Below are positions 18,308-27,061 of a stretch of 60,886 bases of DNA, piece after piece. The translations under genes and the position numbers were made by a program. Position 1 is the first letter of the stretch. Every line of letters starts with the position of its first letter. The stretch is from Chryseosolibacter indicum (GTDB lineage: Bacteria; Bacteroidota; Bacteroidia; Cytophagales; Cyclobacteriaceae): the NCBI RefSeq assembly GCF_018598585.1, contig NZ_JAHESD010000030.1, forward strand, positions 1 through 60,886. Direction: 5' to 3'. Below the pieces are notes generated by a model. The model searched no databases, was not told the origin of the DNA, and worked only from the letters and a program-made list of their open reading frames with translations.

Positions 18308-18315
18308 GACCTTTG
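18308..18315 (+). promoter_or_regulatory. Probable -7 element of the TonB receptor gene
   Basis: GACCTTTG, one mismatch to TAnnTTTG, followed by GCA as in many promoters of this window. No TTG at -33 spacing. Confidence 0.4.
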
Positions 18316-18327
18316 CAGCAAATCAAA

Positions 18328-21147
18328 ATGATTATGTTTCAAAAAGTTCTTTCGTTTTTGCTACTGCTTGTATCCGCTTATACTTATGGACAGAATGGAA
18401 CAATTTCAGGTATTGTTACAGACGCCACAACAGGTGAGACGGTAATTGGTGCTAACGTTGTTATTCAAGGAACGACGGTAGGCGCATCTACAGATGTTGA
18501 AGGAAAATTTTCAATACCCAATGTAAAACCTGGTACTTACAATTTACAAGTGACATTTGTTACTTATAAAGCACATTTAATTCCTAATGTTCTGGTTGAA
18601 TCGGGTAAAATCACAAACATTCAGGTTCAGATGCAAGAAGATGTATCTGAGCTAGAGGAGGTAGTGGTAACGGGCACCAGAGAGATCAATAACGATTTTG
18701 CACTTCTTAAAGCAATTAAAGAAAGTAAGCTTGTAGTTAGTGGTATTTCTGCTGAACAAATATCAAGATCACAAGACAGAGATGCAGCTCAAGTTGTAAG
18801 AAGAGTACCCGGTATTACTTTGCAGGATAATAGGTTTGTAGTCGTCCGCGGCCTTTCATCTCGATACAGTAATGTTATGTTAAATGGAGTCTTAGCCCCT
18901 AGTACAGAAGCTGATTCGAGAGCATTTTCTTTTGATATTGTTCCAAGTGGCCTTTTAGACAGGATGTTGATTTACAAGTCTGGTGCAGCAGAATTGCCCG
19001 GTGATTTTGCTGGCTCGGTTATCCAGGTAAACACAAAGAGTGCGGTTGATCATAACTTTTTCAACGTTGCTTTAGGTACCGGATATAGGGTTAATACAAC
19101 ATTAACTTCAAGAAGTACTCAACAACGCTCCTCCACAGAATGGTTAGGTTTTGATAATGGAATGAGAGATATGCCAGATGGTGCTCCAGCTGATTATAGA
19201 AAATTGGGATTTAATGTATCAAAGATAGAAGCGGAAAGTAGAAAGTTTAAAAACACGTGGGGTCTTGAAGAGCTCAATGTTAAACCGGATGTTCGCTTTA
19301 ATATTGATTTAGGAAGAGCATTTAAAATAGGTCGTGTTTCTGTTAATTCTATTAATTCATTGAATTATAGTAATACTAATCAATACAATACGATTGAATT
19401 TAATAGGTATCAAAATTATACCGAAAACGGAAGTGGTGATTACACAAGCGCGGACATGTTTAGGTATAACGATGAACAATTTATAAACAACGTGCGTGTA
19501 GGACTCTTGAGTAATTGGACATTCAGATATAGCGATAAAAGTAGCATTGAATTCAAAAACCTATATAATAGATTAGGGACAACACAAACTACCATTCGCG
19601 AAGGTGACAACTTCTTCAGATCACAGCACTATCGAAACTATTCATTGAGATATATCGAAAGAAGTATTTACTCAGGTCAGCTCGAAGGAAATCATGAGCT
19701 TGTTACAGATAAGTCAAAAATTACTTGGTTGTTAGGTTATACTTCTGCAAAGAGAAATGAGCCTGATTGGAAAAGATTAGTAACCGCTCGTCCTCTAGGA
19801 TCTTCTGATGAGGTTGCATACTCTGTTGCTGTCCCGACATCTACCAGTCCATCAAACGCTGCACGCTTTTATCAAAACCTGAATGAATTTAATGCAACTA
19901 ATCGTCTGGATTTTGAATATTCATTCAATGAAAGGGAGGGGAAAGATCCGTTTGAATTGAAGACAGGTTATTGGTTAGAATATAAAGAAAGGAATTTTGA
20001 TGCCCGTCAGATAGGACACGTGGCAAGAGACGGCTTTAATCCTGAGATTGCATCCTTGCCTTATAATCAAATCTTCTCTACCAACAACGTCTCTTATAAT
20101 GGTGGTCATTTTATATCCGAAAACACCAACGTCACTGATTCATACGAAGCAAGTAATGTTCTTACAGCTGGATATGCAAGTTTAAACATGCCGCTGACTT
20201 CAAAAATCAGAGTAATACCTGGAATAAGAGTTGAACATAATATTCAAAAGTTAGAAACTGCAGAAGGTGTAGGATCTGCTAAAGTCAATAATCCTGTTAC
20301 AAGTATACTACCCTTCCTAAATATTTCTTATAATTTAAATACTACCTCATTATTGCGGTTAGCTTACAGCAAGACAGTAAACCGTCCTGAGTTTCGCGAA
20401 TTAGCTCCATTTACTTTCTACGATTTTGACAATCAATCTGATGTACTAGGCAATCCCAAGCTAAAAATTGCAAATATCCACAATGTCGATCTTCGTTATG
20501 AATACTATCCTACACCTAATGAATTTATTTCAGCCGGTCTTTTCTATAAGTATTTCAAAAATCCGATTGAAACGAACATCGATAACGGAACAGATAATCC
20601 AGTATTCTTATTTAATAATGCTGACAATGCACAAAACTATGGTGTTGAGGTAGAGATACGTAAATCTTTAGCTTACACTTCATCAAGCCATCTTCTTAAC
20701 CATACATCTGTTGTCTTTAATGCAAGTTATATTTTCAGTACAATCAACTTGTTAAATGATGGGCAACTAATGGAAAAAGATTCAAGGCCAATGCAGGGGC
20801 AGTCTCCTTATATCATTAATGCAGGATTGTTCTATAACGATGAAGACAATGGCTTACAAGCAAATATTCAATATAATATATTTGGGAAACGCATCGCATT
20901 TGTTGGTTTATTAGGACAACCAACATGGTGGGAAATGCCTAGAAATGTTATTGACATTACCATTTCAAAAACAATTAGTAAAAGGACTGACTTACGATTA
21001 GGGATAAGTGATCTTTTAAACTCGAAATCTTATATAAGAGAAGATGCAAACCTTGACAACGATGTGAGCAATTCCAATACTAACAAAATTGTTCGAAGCA
21101 CAAGAAGTGGTCAATACATTACACTAGGAGTTGCAGTGAAGTTATAA
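18328..21147 (+). CDS. TonB-dependent receptor with carboxypeptidase-like domain
   Basis: A 939-residue outer-membrane receptor. Order: signal peptide (to about residue 22, TYGQ), a CarboxypepD_reg-like beta-sandwich (GTISGIVTDATTGETVIGANV, about 23-110), the plug domain (VVRRVPGITLQDNRFVVVRGLSSRYSNV... PGDFAGSVIQVNTK) and a 22-strand barrel ending in YITLGVAVKL. There is no SusD partner, so it is not a classical polysaccharide locus. It is followed by a terminator and a lipoprotein gene with the same promoter architecture, which suggests the two proteins form a receptor pair. ATG 18334 is an alternative start; TTG 18313 lies inside the -7 box. Substrate not determinable. Confidence 0.93.
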   Translation: MIMFQKVLSFLLLLVSAYTYGQNGTISGIVTDATTGETVIGANVVIQGTTVGASTDVEGKFSIPNVKPGTYNLQVTFVTYKAHLIPNVLVESGKITNIQVQMQEDVSELEEVVVTGTREINNDFALLKAIKESKLVVSGISAEQISRSQDRDAAQVVRRVPGITLQDNRFVVVRGLSSRYSNVMLNGVLAPSTEADSRAFSFDIVPSGLLDRMLIYKSGAAELPGDFAGSVIQVNTKSAVDHNFFNVALGTGYRVNTTLTSRSTQQRSSTEWLGFDNGMRDMPDGAPADYRKLGFNVSKIEAESRKFKNTWGLEELNVKPDVRFNIDLGRAFKIGRVSVNSINSLNYSNTNQYNTIEFNRYQNYTENGSGDYTSADMFRYNDEQFINNVRVGLLSNWTFRYSDKSSIEFKNLYNRLGTTQTTIREGDNFFRSQHYRNYSLRYIERSIYSGQLEGNHELVTDKSKITWLLGYTSAKRNEPDWKRLVTARPLGSSDEVAYSVAVPTSTSPSNAARFYQNLNEFNATNRLDFEYSFNEREGKDPFELKTGYWLEYKERNFDARQIGHVARDGFNPEIASLPYNQIFSTNNVSYNGGHFISENTNVTDSYEASNVLTAGYASLNMPLTSKIRVIPGIRVEHNIQKLETAEGVGSAKVNNPVTSILPFLNISYNLNTTSLLRLAYSKTVNRPEFRELAPFTFYDFDNQSDVLGNPKLKIANIHNVDLRYEYYPTPNEFISAGLFYKYFKNPIETNIDNGTDNPVFLFNNADNAQNYGVEVEIRKSLAYTSSSHLLNHTSVVFNASYIFSTINLLNDGQLMEKDSRPMQGQSPYIINAGLFYNDEDNGLQANIQYNIFGKRIAFVGLLGQPTWWEMPRNVIDITISKTISKRTDLRLGISDLLNSKSYIREDANLDNDVSNSNTNKIVRSTRSGQYITLGVAVKL

Positions 21148-21172
21148 TTCTTGTTTTTAAAAAACTTAAAAG

Positions 21173-21212
21173 TCCATAGGGGAAGAGTATCATTTTCCTT
21201 ATGGATTTTTTT
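21173..21212 (+). terminator. Rho-independent terminator after the TonB receptor gene
   Basis: A 12-bp stem with two G-U pairs (21173-21184 with 21194-21205) followed by seven T. Confidence 0.85.
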
Positions 21213-21232
21213 ATTATCTAAAAATGAAATTC

Positions 21233-21271
21233 ATAACATTGGGTTAATGAATTGTTAATGTGATAGTAAAT
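21233..21271 (+). promoter_or_regulatory. Four direct repeats with 11-bp period (PhoB/PhoP-like box)
   Basis: ATAACA at 21233, TTAATG at 21244, TTAATG at 21255, GTAAAT at 21266, each separated by five bases. The third unit begins 37 bp before the -7 box at 21292. It is the most complete of three such sites in the window. Confidence 0.55.
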
Positions 21272-21291
21272 GCCTTTAATAATAATCGACC

Positions 21292-21299
21292 TAATTTTG
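21292..21299 (+). promoter_or_regulatory. -7 element of the lipoprotein gene
   Basis: TAATTTTG, exact TAnnTTTG, about 35 bp before the start codon. No TTG at -33 spacing. Confidence 0.6.
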
Positions 21300-21333
21300 A
21301 GTCTTTAAAACCTTAACAAAAAATCTTTTAAGC

Positions 21334-22728
21334 ATGAAAAAGATGAGCAAATTACTCGCATTTTTTATAGCACTAACTTCAATTTTTGCTATGCAGAGCT
21401 GCGACGACGACGACGATGATTCACAACCACAAGGTAATGATGAATTAACTGTTCTCGAAGGAAATATCACCGCAGATATGACTTTAAGTGCAGATGAAAA
21501 ATATTTAATACGTGGTAAAGTTTATGTTAATGCTCCCGCTAAACTTACAATTCCTGCAGGTACAATTCTGTTTGGCGAAAAAGATAGTGATGGTGCATTA
21601 ATTATTAACCGAGGTGCAATGATTGAAGCTAAAGGAACAGCCGACAAGCCTGTTATCATGACTTCCCAAGCCCCAGTCGGTTTCCGTAATCGTGGTGATT
21701 GGGGTGGTTTAATTATCCTTGGTAAAGCATATAATAGCAATGGTGCATCTGCTACTATTGAAGGTGTGAGTGCCTCTGCTGGATCTGAAAATGGTGTATA
21801 TGGCCCAGGTTCTGGCAATGCAAATGATGCAGATAATTCTGGTACTTTACAATATGTGAGAATTGAGTATGCAGGTATAGCATTGTCGCAAGACAACGAG
21901 TTGAACAGTCTCACCATGGGATCTGTAGGTTCAGCAACAACAATAGACCACATTATGGTGTCATATGCAAATGATGACGCTTATGAATGGTTTGGTGGAT
22001 CAGTGAACCATAAATATCTTATAGCTTATTCTACTAACGACGACGACTTCGATACAGATAAAGGCTATAATGGTAAAGTGCAATTTGGTTTAGTAGTACG
22101 TGACAATGGAGTAGCTGATTTTTCAGGATCAAGAGCATGGGAATCTTCTAGTAACACTACTTCTCCTGTGCCTACTGTGGGAGGAATATCAAGACATTCT
22201 GCTCCTGTTTTTTCCAATGTTACTGTATTAGGACCAAGATTATTTGGAACTAGCATTGATACCGATTATAAATCCGCTGTAGAGATAAACCAAAGCTCAG
22301 CTATTAAAATACATAATTCAATTATTACTGGTTTTGCTACTACAGCTACTTTTGGTAATGAAGGGGCACTAGTTACAGGTAACGTATTCTCGGCGGCAGG
22401 AAACAATAATGTGGCTGATGGAGCTTCTGCGCCTATCTCTTTTGCAACAGATAACGCAATAGAAGGTACTGTAACCAATATTTTTGGACCCTATACTGCT
22501 AAGAGCGCTTCTAACCAAGCCAATAACAACGTTTACTCACATTCTGGCTTGCCTGCATCTGCTTATCAGGTAGGTACTAGTCCTTATTTGACTGGCGCAA
22601 TAAATTTAAGTGCTGATCCATTCTTCCAAAATGTAGCATATAAAGGTGCTTTTGGAACAAGTGCAGATGCTGGATGGAACATAACTTCACCATGGGTTAA
22701 TTTTGATCCAAACAGCGCAACTTATTAA
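21334..22728 (+). CDS. Surface lipoprotein, parallel beta-helix-like
   Basis: A 464-residue lipoprotein (lipobox AMQSC, Cys23, followed by a run of six Asp, which is typical for surface-exposed Bacteroidota lipoproteins). The body repeats short strands such as LTIPAGTILFG, ALIINRGAMIEAKGTADKPVIMTS and GDWGGLIILGKA, the pattern of a right-handed parallel beta-helix family found in this phylum with TonB receptors. Asp and Asn are abundant (DDDFDTDKGYNG), which could bind cations. It is the likely partner of the upstream TonB receptor: same strand, 186 bp gap, same promoter layout. Family members are sometimes labelled multidrug transporter, which the sequence does not support. ATG 21334 is followed by MSKL at 21343 as an alternative. 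Confidence 0.85.
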   Translation: MKKMSKLLAFFIALTSIFAMQSCDDDDDDSQPQGNDELTVLEGNITADMTLSADEKYLIRGKVYVNAPAKLTIPAGTILFGEKDSDGALIINRGAMIEAKGTADKPVIMTSQAPVGFRNRGDWGGLIILGKAYNSNGASATIEGVSASAGSENGVYGPGSGNANDADNSGTLQYVRIEYAGIALSQDNELNSLTMGSVGSATTIDHIMVSYANDDAYEWFGGSVNHKYLIAYSTNDDDFDTDKGYNGKVQFGLVVRDNGVADFSGSRAWESSSNTTSPVPTVGGISRHSAPVFSNVTVLGPRLFGTSIDTDYKSAVEINQSSAIKIHNSIITGFATTATFGNEGALVTGNVFSAAGNNNVADGASAPISFATDNAIEGTVTNIFGPYTAKSASNQANNNVYSHSGLPASAYQVGTSPYLTGAINLSADPFFQNVAYKGAFGTSADAGWNITSPWVNFDPNSATY

Positions 22729-22749
22729 TTGAAATCATTTTATAATTAA

Positions 22750-22779
22750 AGTCTGGGCTATTCAGTCCAGACTTTTTTT
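22750..22779 (+). terminator. Rho-independent terminator after the lipoprotein gene
   Basis: Stem AGTCTGG/CCAGACT (22750-22756 with 22767-22773), 10-nt loop, seven T. Confidence 0.85.
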
Positions 22780-22804
22780 ATTTTTGAATAACCATCATGT
22801 TAAA

Positions 22805-23413
22805 ATGAGAACATCGTTGATTTTCATAGCGCTTATGTGCTCACTATTACTGTCTTGTAATAATTCTTTTGATGCAAAAGACAACTTAACTAATGAGGAG
22901 TATGAAGAAGTACTAATGAAAGTTGCCCCTTATGTCATAAAAAAATCAGATGACTTTTCATATGAAGACCGGTTTAAACCTGAAAATGCTAGTTACTACC
23001 AAAGATTCATAGAGAAATCAAAAGGTGAGCTGAAGTATTTTAAAAAAACGGATACTGCTTCAATATTCTTCTTCAGTTACAAAGATTTGTCAAGTTTGTA
23101 TGAGCATTATCAAGGGCTTGGCGGATACTACCGCACAGATGATAAAGGAAAGATAACTTTCTTAAACATTCTTTACCATACACCGCGTTTTACTAAGGAG
23201 GAACAACGCGAAAAGGACCAAATTCTGTTCGAAGAAATGGTCAGCAAAGGCAATGTTAATGCTTATATTGGAAATAGGAAATTTATTCACACACCTAATA
23301 AGGATTTCTACTACAACACAAAACTCAACAAATGGGATTACACTCCTAACTCTTCGTGGAAATTTTTGAATGAAGCAAAACAAGAAGCATTGAAGGCTGA
23401 TAGCGTGAAGTAA
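22805..23413 (+). CDS. Hypothetical lipoprotein
   Basis: A 202-residue lipoprotein of unknown function. Seen: lipoprotein signal MRTSLIFIALMCSLLLSC with Cys18, then a charged, aromatic-rich mature domain (EYEEVLMKVAPYVIKKSDDFSYEDRF, YYRTDDKGKITFLNILYHTPRFTKEE). No known motif. It follows the beta-helix lipoprotein directly after a terminator, so it may be read through at low level or have its own promoter. A longer frame from TTG 22784 is rejected because it starts in the terminator tail. It may be part of the TonB/lipoprotein locus, but this is only proximity. Confidence 0.75.
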   Translation: MRTSLIFIALMCSLLLSCNNSFDAKDNLTNEEYEEVLMKVAPYVIKKSDDFSYEDRFKPENASYYQRFIEKSKGELKYFKKTDTASIFFFSYKDLSSLYEHYQGLGGYYRTDDKGKITFLNILYHTPRFTKEEQREKDQILFEEMVSKGNVNAYIGNRKFIHTPNKDFYYNTKLNKWDYTPNSSWKFLNEAKQEALKADSVK

Positions 23414-23982
23414 AACAAGCGCATCTACATGTCCTTTAAGTAATATTGAATAAGACTAGGGATACAGACGATTGACCAAAGCAGATCTGAACTCCCTGTT
23501 TGTGACCGATATTATCATTTGAAGACTTTGGATTTGTAAGAATATCATCAAATCCAAGAGAATCAGGAATTAATGTTGCTCACGAATTGCTTGAGAACAT
23601 ACCTGGTAAAGAAGCGGGGTAAATTTATATTTCTTTCAGCACTACAATGAAACTCCTCATTGAGTGTTCTTGATGACCTCCAGGCGGAATGAAGCGAAAA
23701 AAGGAGTGCCTCATGTATGTATTAAATGTAAAAATATGGATAACCCAATTGAGAGAGAGGCAAGGACATATCATAATACGTTTGGAGTAACACACATTCC
23801 AACATTGTTACAATGGTTAAGGGAGAGTTTAATTAAAAAGAGGTAAAAAGTGTTCTAAAGGATTGGAGTAGAAATTTAATCAATTAATAACTCGAAATAA
23901 ATATTTGCTAAGAAACGGTTTTTTAGATTTAACAGGGAAAGGGAGATGTTATTATGACTTATTAAATCTTAAAATAAATAGT
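23414..23982. other. Gene-free gap with possible decayed coding remnant
   Basis: No intact gene is seen in 569 bp. The plus-strand frame 23509-23622 reads a protein-like stretch (EDFGFVRISSNPRESG, then INVAHELLENIPGKEAG) and stops, without a start codon. A second open stretch at 23673-23846 (57 codons) has no recognisable similarity. The composition is compatible with the decayed end of a larger gene, for example a secreted or polymorphic protein, but the source cannot be identified. A weak -7-like box AATATTTG lies at 23900-23907 before the next gene. Confidence 0.35.
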
Positions 23983-25839
23983 ATGATTAAAATTTTACTT
24001 AGCAGGAAGAGCATGCTAGTCATCTTATTCTTGATTGCTATTAGTCCAGTTTTTTCCCAATCGCAGAATTATGATACGTGGGAAATTGTGTCAGCAAGTT
24101 TAAGTGGGGGCAAAGTAGTTATAAACGCAAATGAGACTAGGGTAATTAAATTTCGAGTAACAGCAAAAAGGCAATTAAATCCGAGTGGTAACCCCAACGA
24201 ATGGTTGCCTGTAAACTTTCAATTTCAATTGGCGCGCATGCCCAGTGGCGCTCAATCATGTGGGTGTACTGCTATCTCCAATATTCAAACAATTACGTCA
24301 GCAGATTTTGGTACTAATGAAGCCTTTGTAACAAAGGAATATTCAGTCTCTGTAACAGCTCAATCAGGTTCCTCATCCACCGGATCCGCGCTAAGGAACG
24401 GCGACAGGATTGTATTAGTAGTAGGAGGGCCGTGGGCTCCTAGTAAAGCTTATTCAGTAACGGTCAATATACCACCTTCTGTACCTGCCGCACCTACTAA
24501 TCTTACTATATCAGCTGGAGCATCTTGCAAAGTAGATTTATCATGGACTAAACCATCAGGCACTGTTACAGGCTATAAGATTTATGTTAATGATGTATAT
24601 AATCAATCTTTAACATCAACATCTACTACTATATCCAACCTTAATGCAAATACCACTTATGCCTTAAAAGTTACTGCTTATAATTCTCTTGGAGAATCGC
24701 CCAAAAGTACTGCAGCAAATTATACCACTTCAGCAGATCCTATTGGAACTTCTCTAAATAATCCGATTAACGTTACTTTGCAACCCCAACAGTTTTATTA
24801 TGATGCACGTAGCAATGTGTCATCCAATTGCTATAGAAATGATTTAGATGCTAATGGAGATAACCAATTTACAGGACAACCGAGTGACGATGTTTACTAT
24901 AAGTTTTATAGTCAGTATTCGGGTGAGTTACAAATTTCTCTTTGTGGGTCATCATTCACAAATACTAGGATACACCTTCTAAAATATACTGCTGCAACAT
25001 GGGTGTGGGTTGAACGTGATATAAACGAACGCACGTTATGTGCAAGCCTGCAAACTTCACGCGTTCAAGGAATTGAGCCGGGTACTTACGCGGTAGTTAT
25101 TGAAGGTGACGGTTCCAGTTCAGGTACATACAATCTTAGTATGATATTAGATACGCGATTTGTTCCAGGTTCAGCTTGGTATATTCCAATAGATGCAGGC
25201 GTTTTTGGAAGTTGTACTAACTTTTATGATAATAAACCTTGGATTAATCCTACGTTTATTGACAATTACGGAGGACCTGGCGATGACGTTTACTACAAAT
25301 TCTCATTAAGTACAGAAGCTAATATTGTCATTGCAGCCTGCAATGATATCCATGATTTTAGGGTTCATTTACTAAACAATGAAAATCAGTTAATCATGGA
25401 TGGTAATGTTGAACCTTGCTATATTAGTACTTTCCTTCCAGCAGGAAACTATAAGGTAATAGTAGAGGGTGAGCCTGATAGCTACCCTCACGAATATAAT
25501 TTACCTGTCTCAATTTGGACAAGTGATTGTTTTATCGGAGGAAAGTCTGCTGCAAATGGCTTCACGATATCTAGCAATGAAACATTAAATAGTGACTCAA
25601 AAGTAAATGAAGATATTAAAGTATTTCCAATCCCTGCTCGTGAAATAGTAATAGTTGAGCCTGAAATGGATCATACATATGGGGTGAAAATTTTAGATAT
25701 GTCCGGCACTGTTATTAGAGCGTGGAATAATCTTAAAGGCTCTAATAAATTGGACATCATTAATATAAAAAAGGGGATATATATAATTGAAGTTAAATCA
25801 CTAAACAGAACATTGAAAAGGCGCATTGAACTTAATTAA
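23983..25839 (+). CDS. T9SS type A sorting domain protein with FN3 and PPC-like domains
   Basis: A 618-residue secreted protein exported by the type IX system. Order: signal peptide (MIKILLSRKSMLVILFLIAISPVFSQ), an N-terminal beta domain of about 150 residues that resembles the choice-of-anchor or reelin-like type, a fibronectin type III domain (PAAPTNLTISAG... to YTTSA), two similar PPC-like beta domains each marked by DDVYYKF and a Cys-containing strand followed by RIHLL or RVHLL, and the C-terminal T9SS sorting domain (IKVFPIPAREIVIV... KGIYIIEVKS... RRIELN). No catalytic domain is apparent, so it is an adhesin or binding protein. The frame extends upstream to TTG 23905, but ATG 23983 gives the signal peptide. 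Confidence 0.88.
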   Translation: MIKILLSRKSMLVILFLIAISPVFSQSQNYDTWEIVSASLSGGKVVINANETRVIKFRVTAKRQLNPSGNPNEWLPVNFQFQLARMPSGAQSCGCTAISNIQTITSADFGTNEAFVTKEYSVSVTAQSGSSSTGSALRNGDRIVLVVGGPWAPSKAYSVTVNIPPSVPAAPTNLTISAGASCKVDLSWTKPSGTVTGYKIYVNDVYNQSLTSTSTTISNLNANTTYALKVTAYNSLGESPKSTAANYTTSADPIGTSLNNPINVTLQPQQFYYDARSNVSSNCYRNDLDANGDNQFTGQPSDDVYYKFYSQYSGELQISLCGSSFTNTRIHLLKYTAATWVWVERDINERTLCASLQTSRVQGIEPGTYAVVIEGDGSSSGTYNLSMILDTRFVPGSAWYIPIDAGVFGSCTNFYDNKPWINPTFIDNYGGPGDDVYYKFSLSTEANIVIAACNDIHDFRVHLLNNENQLIMDGNVEPCYISTFLPAGNYKVIVEGEPDSYPHEYNLPVSIWTSDCFIGGKSAANGFTISSNETLNSDSKVNEDIKVFPIPAREIVIVEPEMDHTYGVKILDMSGTVIRAWNNLKGSNKLDIINIKKGIYIIEVKSLNRTLKRRIELN

Positions 25840-25899
25840 ACTAATAAAGTTGACTAGTCCCGACAAAGTTGACAAGTTGTAGTTAATTATAATCATGTT

Positions 25900-25935
25900 A
25901 AAAACTTCGGTGGCTTGTTTGGCCCCGAGGTTTTT
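25900..25935 (+). terminator. Rho-independent terminator after the T9SS protein gene
   Basis: An 11-bp stem (25900-25910 with 25925-25935) with one G-U pair and a T-run inside the right arm (AAAAACTTCGG against CCGAGGTTTTT). Confidence 0.75.
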
Positions 25936-26323
25936 GATTCCACTTACGTGGGTATTCCGTTTTGAGCATATTCCAACTTAAATGGCGGGCCTTGATTATG
26001 AATAGATAATGCTTCAAGCTAAACCAAATAAATCTTTTTCCTGTCAAAAAGTCTCTAAAAAAGGGGGGATGTACGAGGGATATTGCTAGGATTTAGGATG
26101 CCTTACCACCGGTTTATCTGCCTCTTAGAAGACGGGGCAAAATTTAGAATAATATTGCCTGTCGGAAATAATGGCAGCCTCCAAATAAACGGTAAAATCC
26201 ATTAAGCTACATATATTTCAACAGCCACTCTTGATGGTACAGAGGAGCCGAGAAACTATAGTAGCAGAAGTGGTGGTAGCAGAGCCGGAATTTAAACAGA
26301 GACATCAATAGCACATCAGCTAA
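25936..26323. other. Gene-free gap
   Basis: About 390 bp without a recognisable gene or RNA. A short open stretch (about 26205-26295, plus strand, ending in SSRSGGSRAGI) has no start codon or similarity. The stretch may hold old mobile-element or gene debris; nothing firm is visible. Confidence 0.4.
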
Positions 26324-27010
26324 TCAATTAATATTACTCTGCTTCAGCTTTTGCATCTCGATTACGCGTTTTATCTGCTCACCTGCGTTGGCAACGGAGT
26401 CCTGGTCTTTCTTATTCTTCTCAATTTTTTTAGTGAGCGATTCGAACTCAAGGCTGTTGTTTTCTATTTGTTTGTCAAGCTTTAGCTTTTCCTGCTTGTT
26501 CTGCTCCAGCTTATTTCCAAGATCTTTATTCTGGCCCACCAGACGCTGTTGTTGTTTCTGGACTGCCTGCAACGCGCGATTAGACTCATCTATTTGTTGT
26601 TGTACTTTATCGCGGTAAAAGCTCGCACCGAAGTCATGTACCAGCTTTTCAACGTCTTTTTTAACGTCCTCTACCGTTGATGGCCACTCGCTTGGAAGTA
26701 CGCCTATCCAAGCACTTCCACTGCCTTTGTCCCTTACAACTGCATATATTGGTGAAGCATAGTTCTTTTCACCAATAACAGATGGTGTGATAACATATCC
26801 CTCGGTTGTTTTCTTTGGTTTACCAACTGGTTTTAAGAATTTAAGAAACTGCGCCTCTACATCGTGCAGTGTGCCATCAAGTTCAATTTCAAATCCTTCT
26901 GCTGCTTCGCCTTTTATTTGAATGGATTCCTTATTTACTTTAATATTCTGAGCCGTAGTGATAAAGCTTAAAAAAATAAAACCGACGAAGAAACAGGTTT
27001 TCATAAACAT
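26324..27010 (-). CDS. Secreted coiled-coil protein of unknown function
   Basis: A 228-residue exported protein. Seen: signal peptide (MKTCFFVGFIFLSFITTAQ; start at 27010 or the ATG at 27004), a small N-terminal alpha/beta domain (about 20-125, with KGEAAEGFEIELDGTLHDVEAQF and SPIYAVVRDKGSGSAWIGVLPSEWPS), and a long C-terminal coiled coil (about 130-215) rich in Gln, Lys and Glu. No known family is recognised. It is divergent from the TIGR01777 gene with a 51-bp gap, so the two promoters must overlap. Possibly a periplasmic structural or tether protein. Confidence 0.75.
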   Translation of the reverse strand: MFMKTCFFVGFIFLSFITTAQNIKVNKESIQIKGEAAEGFEIELDGTLHDVEAQFLKFLKPVGKPKKTTEGYVITPSVIGEKNYASPIYAVVRDKGSGSAWIGVLPSEWPSTVEDVKKDVEKLVHDFGASFYRDKVQQQIDESNRALQAVQKQQQRLVGQNKDLGNKLEQNKQEKLKLDKQIENNSLEFESLTKKIEKNKKDQDSVANAGEQIKRVIEMQKLKQSNIN

Positions 27011-27061
27011 TTAGGTTCGCAAAAAGTTAGTACAAAGTAAAGAAATCTAGTTGGTGATTTT

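Noticed and set aside
22779-22786. TATTTTTG as a promoter -7 box before the 22805 gene
   Set aside because: It arises from the terminator T-run and would leave a leader of only about 12 nt; too weak to call.
23664-23846. 60-codon plus-strand frame
   Set aside because: GTG start, no similarity or promoter; listed only as part of the possible remnant.
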